A DNA stretch of 64,000 nt from assembly GCA_023213315.1 (NCBI GenBank), contig JAKCPI010009379.1:41366-105365 (forward strand). The letters are read 5' to 3'. This document shows, piece by piece, positions 62,627 to 64,000 of the stretch. The notes beneath the pieces were generated by a model, which made no database searches, was not told where the DNA came from, and worked only from the letters and a program-made list of their open reading frames with translations. Each line of letters starts with the position of its first letter. The first letter of the stretch is position 1. The DNA comes from Euborellia annulipes (Eukaryota > Arthropoda > Insecta > Dermaptera > Anisolabididae). The position numbers were made by a program, and so were the translations under genes.

Positions 62627-62725
62627 ATGCCAAAATTTTGTAATATTATCAATTGTGCTCGTAAAGGATATCAAGAGAAGTACAGATTCTTTACAGAATT
62701 AAATTTTAAACATAAAATAAGTTGA
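62627..62725 (+). CDS. THAP-like mini-ORF, unit 3
   Basis: Identical protein to unit 1. Its conservation between units 1 and 3 mostly reflects recent duplication. Confidence 0.35.
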   Translation: MPKFCNIINCARKGYQEKYRFFTELNFKHKIS

Positions 62726-63887
62726 ATCAACTGTCAGTGTCAGAGGTTATGCTCAATAAACAACAAGAAATTTGACTGAAACGAAGTTCAAATACACTTA
62801 AACACTTTATCTCAGGTAAATAACAAATAAAAATATCTATTTAGTTTCATATAATGATTCAAAACATTATTTAGGATAATCAACAAAGGTGAAACATCTC
62901 ACAAGTGACAAGTGGGCCTCTCCTGGCTTGAATAGTGCTTGAATATGTGTTATAATTAAAATAAACGGATATAATCTAAGTAATAAACATATTTAAATAA
63001 AAAAGACAGTGATATGAACAACAAGGAAGGGTTTAAAGGTATGTTTACTTTTCTTATTCCAAATATGATTCAACCACCCATTCTACATTTACCTATATTT
63101 ATTTCCATTCATACATTGCAATTATTCATTATTTTCGAAATAATTTATATTTCTACTGTAAAATTTTAATTACTTAATTACTTGTTTTTTTTTTTTTTTA
63201 GTTACTCAGATAGATTCTCATATATACCTGAAGAAAGGCAAAATAAACTCCTGGGATTAAAAAAACAAATAAAATAAATTAATATTTATATTAATCTTTC
63301 TATATTAAATTAATATAGGCCTATAAAAATAATAATTATATGTTTTAACACATTATTTCATAGATCTTTATAAGGTAAATGTACATATAATAAATAAATA
63401 CAAACATTATATCAGGTATTTCCTGTTGTAATTTTATAAAAACCCATCCTTCCTTGTCTTTATTTATTTTTTAATAGCTATTAGCAGACAGATTTTCCAA
63501 AAGATATTAAATAAGGACAAAAATAGATAAATTAGAAATTTTTACCATAACCTAACAAAATTGTTCTACCGTTAAATCACATGAAATTAAACTTGTTTAT
63601 GGATAAATAAGCACGTGTATAAATCTAATGATCCTATTTTATATTAATATTTGATCAAATAGCTGAAAAAATTAAAATTTATAAGCTAATTAGCCTGATT
63701 TAAAAGCGCTTCAATGTAAATCCTATGGGCGGAATAGCAAAGTTTGTCCTTCAACTCCGAATTTCATGTTGGGGTAGGTAAGTTATCAAAATGACCTATG
63801 GGCGGAATAGCAAAGTTTGTCCTTCAACTTCAATTTTTATGTTGGGGTAGGTAAGTTATCAAAATGACCTATGCTGACACTAGGGCT

Positions 63888-64000
63888 GGGAAAAATAATC
63901 GATTAATCGTTTTTATACCGATTATTTTCTTAAAAAATAATCGATTATTATAAAAAAAATAATCGATTAATCGGGAAACCGATTGATCGAAAATAATCGG
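63888..64000. repeat. AATCGATT repeat, second copy (truncated by window end)
   Basis: TAGGGCTGGGAAAAATAATC start, then AATCGATTAATCG and AATCGATTATTATAA units. Related to 12746-12990. Confidence 0.6.

Larger units (their letters stand above)
60029..63870. mobile_element. Three tandem 1.23-kb units with inverted ends, THAP-like mini-ORF
   Basis: The left end ATAGGTCATTTTGATAACTT (60031) continues about 60 bp to GAAGGACAAACTT; its complement ends the array at 63797 and again, in a second diverged copy, at 63870. Units start at about 60029, 61301 and 62494. Unit 1/2 junction is a truncated head-to-head fusion (AGTTTGTCCTTCAAC...GTTGAAGGACAAACT); unit 2/3 has lost the right end. Each unit carries a 33-codon ORF. 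It is probably a non-autonomous DNA transposon array. Confidence 0.7.

Overview
This is an AT-rich animal genomic window, almost certainly arthropod and most likely insect. It shows spliced GT-AG exons, APE-type non-LTR retrotransposons, Penelope-like elements (PLEs), a BEL/Pao gag, a DD34D mariner, a Helitron, a Transib-like element and a swarm of hAT-like MITEs. There are no bacterial operons, rRNA genes or CRISPR arrays. I cannot name the species.

The only host gene I can support is ERGIC2 (Erv41 homologue, ER-Golgi cargo receptor) on the minus strand. Four coding exons were found: exon 1 59262-59370, exon 2 59041-59196, exon 3 48273-48489, exon 4 5926-6176. Their splice sites and phases agree and give about 244 N-terminal residues; the rest must lie left of the window. 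Intron 1 is 65 bp, intron 2 about 10.6 kb and intron 3 about 42.1 kb. Nearly everything else is transposable elements packed into these introns.

Layout: 0-5.5 kb, a degraded reverse transcriptase split by a MITE, then a foldback element carrying hammerhead-ribozyme motifs and split by a 2.26 kb hAT-type element that itself holds a PHD-finger/FP-domain ORF. 6.3-7.2 kb, a Penelope 3' end. 7.2-9.4 kb, inverted fragments of an unnamed transposon gene. 9.4-13 kb, three partial LINEs (one nested in another). 14.1-25.4 kb, a minus-strand RTE-like LINE interrupted by an I-like LINE (itself hit by a mariner and a CACTG foldback), a SINE-like copy and a hammerhead foldback. 27.1-34.8 kb, a 270-bp MITE split by a 7.4 kb I-like LINE with ORF1, ORF2 and an Inr+DPE promoter. 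36.4-42.6 kb, another hammerhead motif, a BEL/Pao LTR/gag relic, half of a CACTG element and a third foldback. 42.9-43.9 kb, a Transib-like element with RAG-RSS-like ends. 44-48 kb, hairpins, a pogo-like MITE and a broken transposase. 49.2-54.6 kb, a Penelope GIY-YIG fragment fused to a CR1/Jockey-like LINE with an in-frame tandem duplication, a MITE and a Helitron. 55-58.3 kb, repeats and an I-like 3' half. 58.6 kb, a THAP-like exon. 60.0-63.9 kb, three tandem 1.23-kb units with inverted ends and a THAP-like mini-ORF.

The elements do not form a pathway. They form a stratigraphy: exact target-site duplications let many insertions be ordered in time. The most unusual signals are ten hammerhead-like motifs (several in inverted pairs on foldback elements) and the Transib-like ends.
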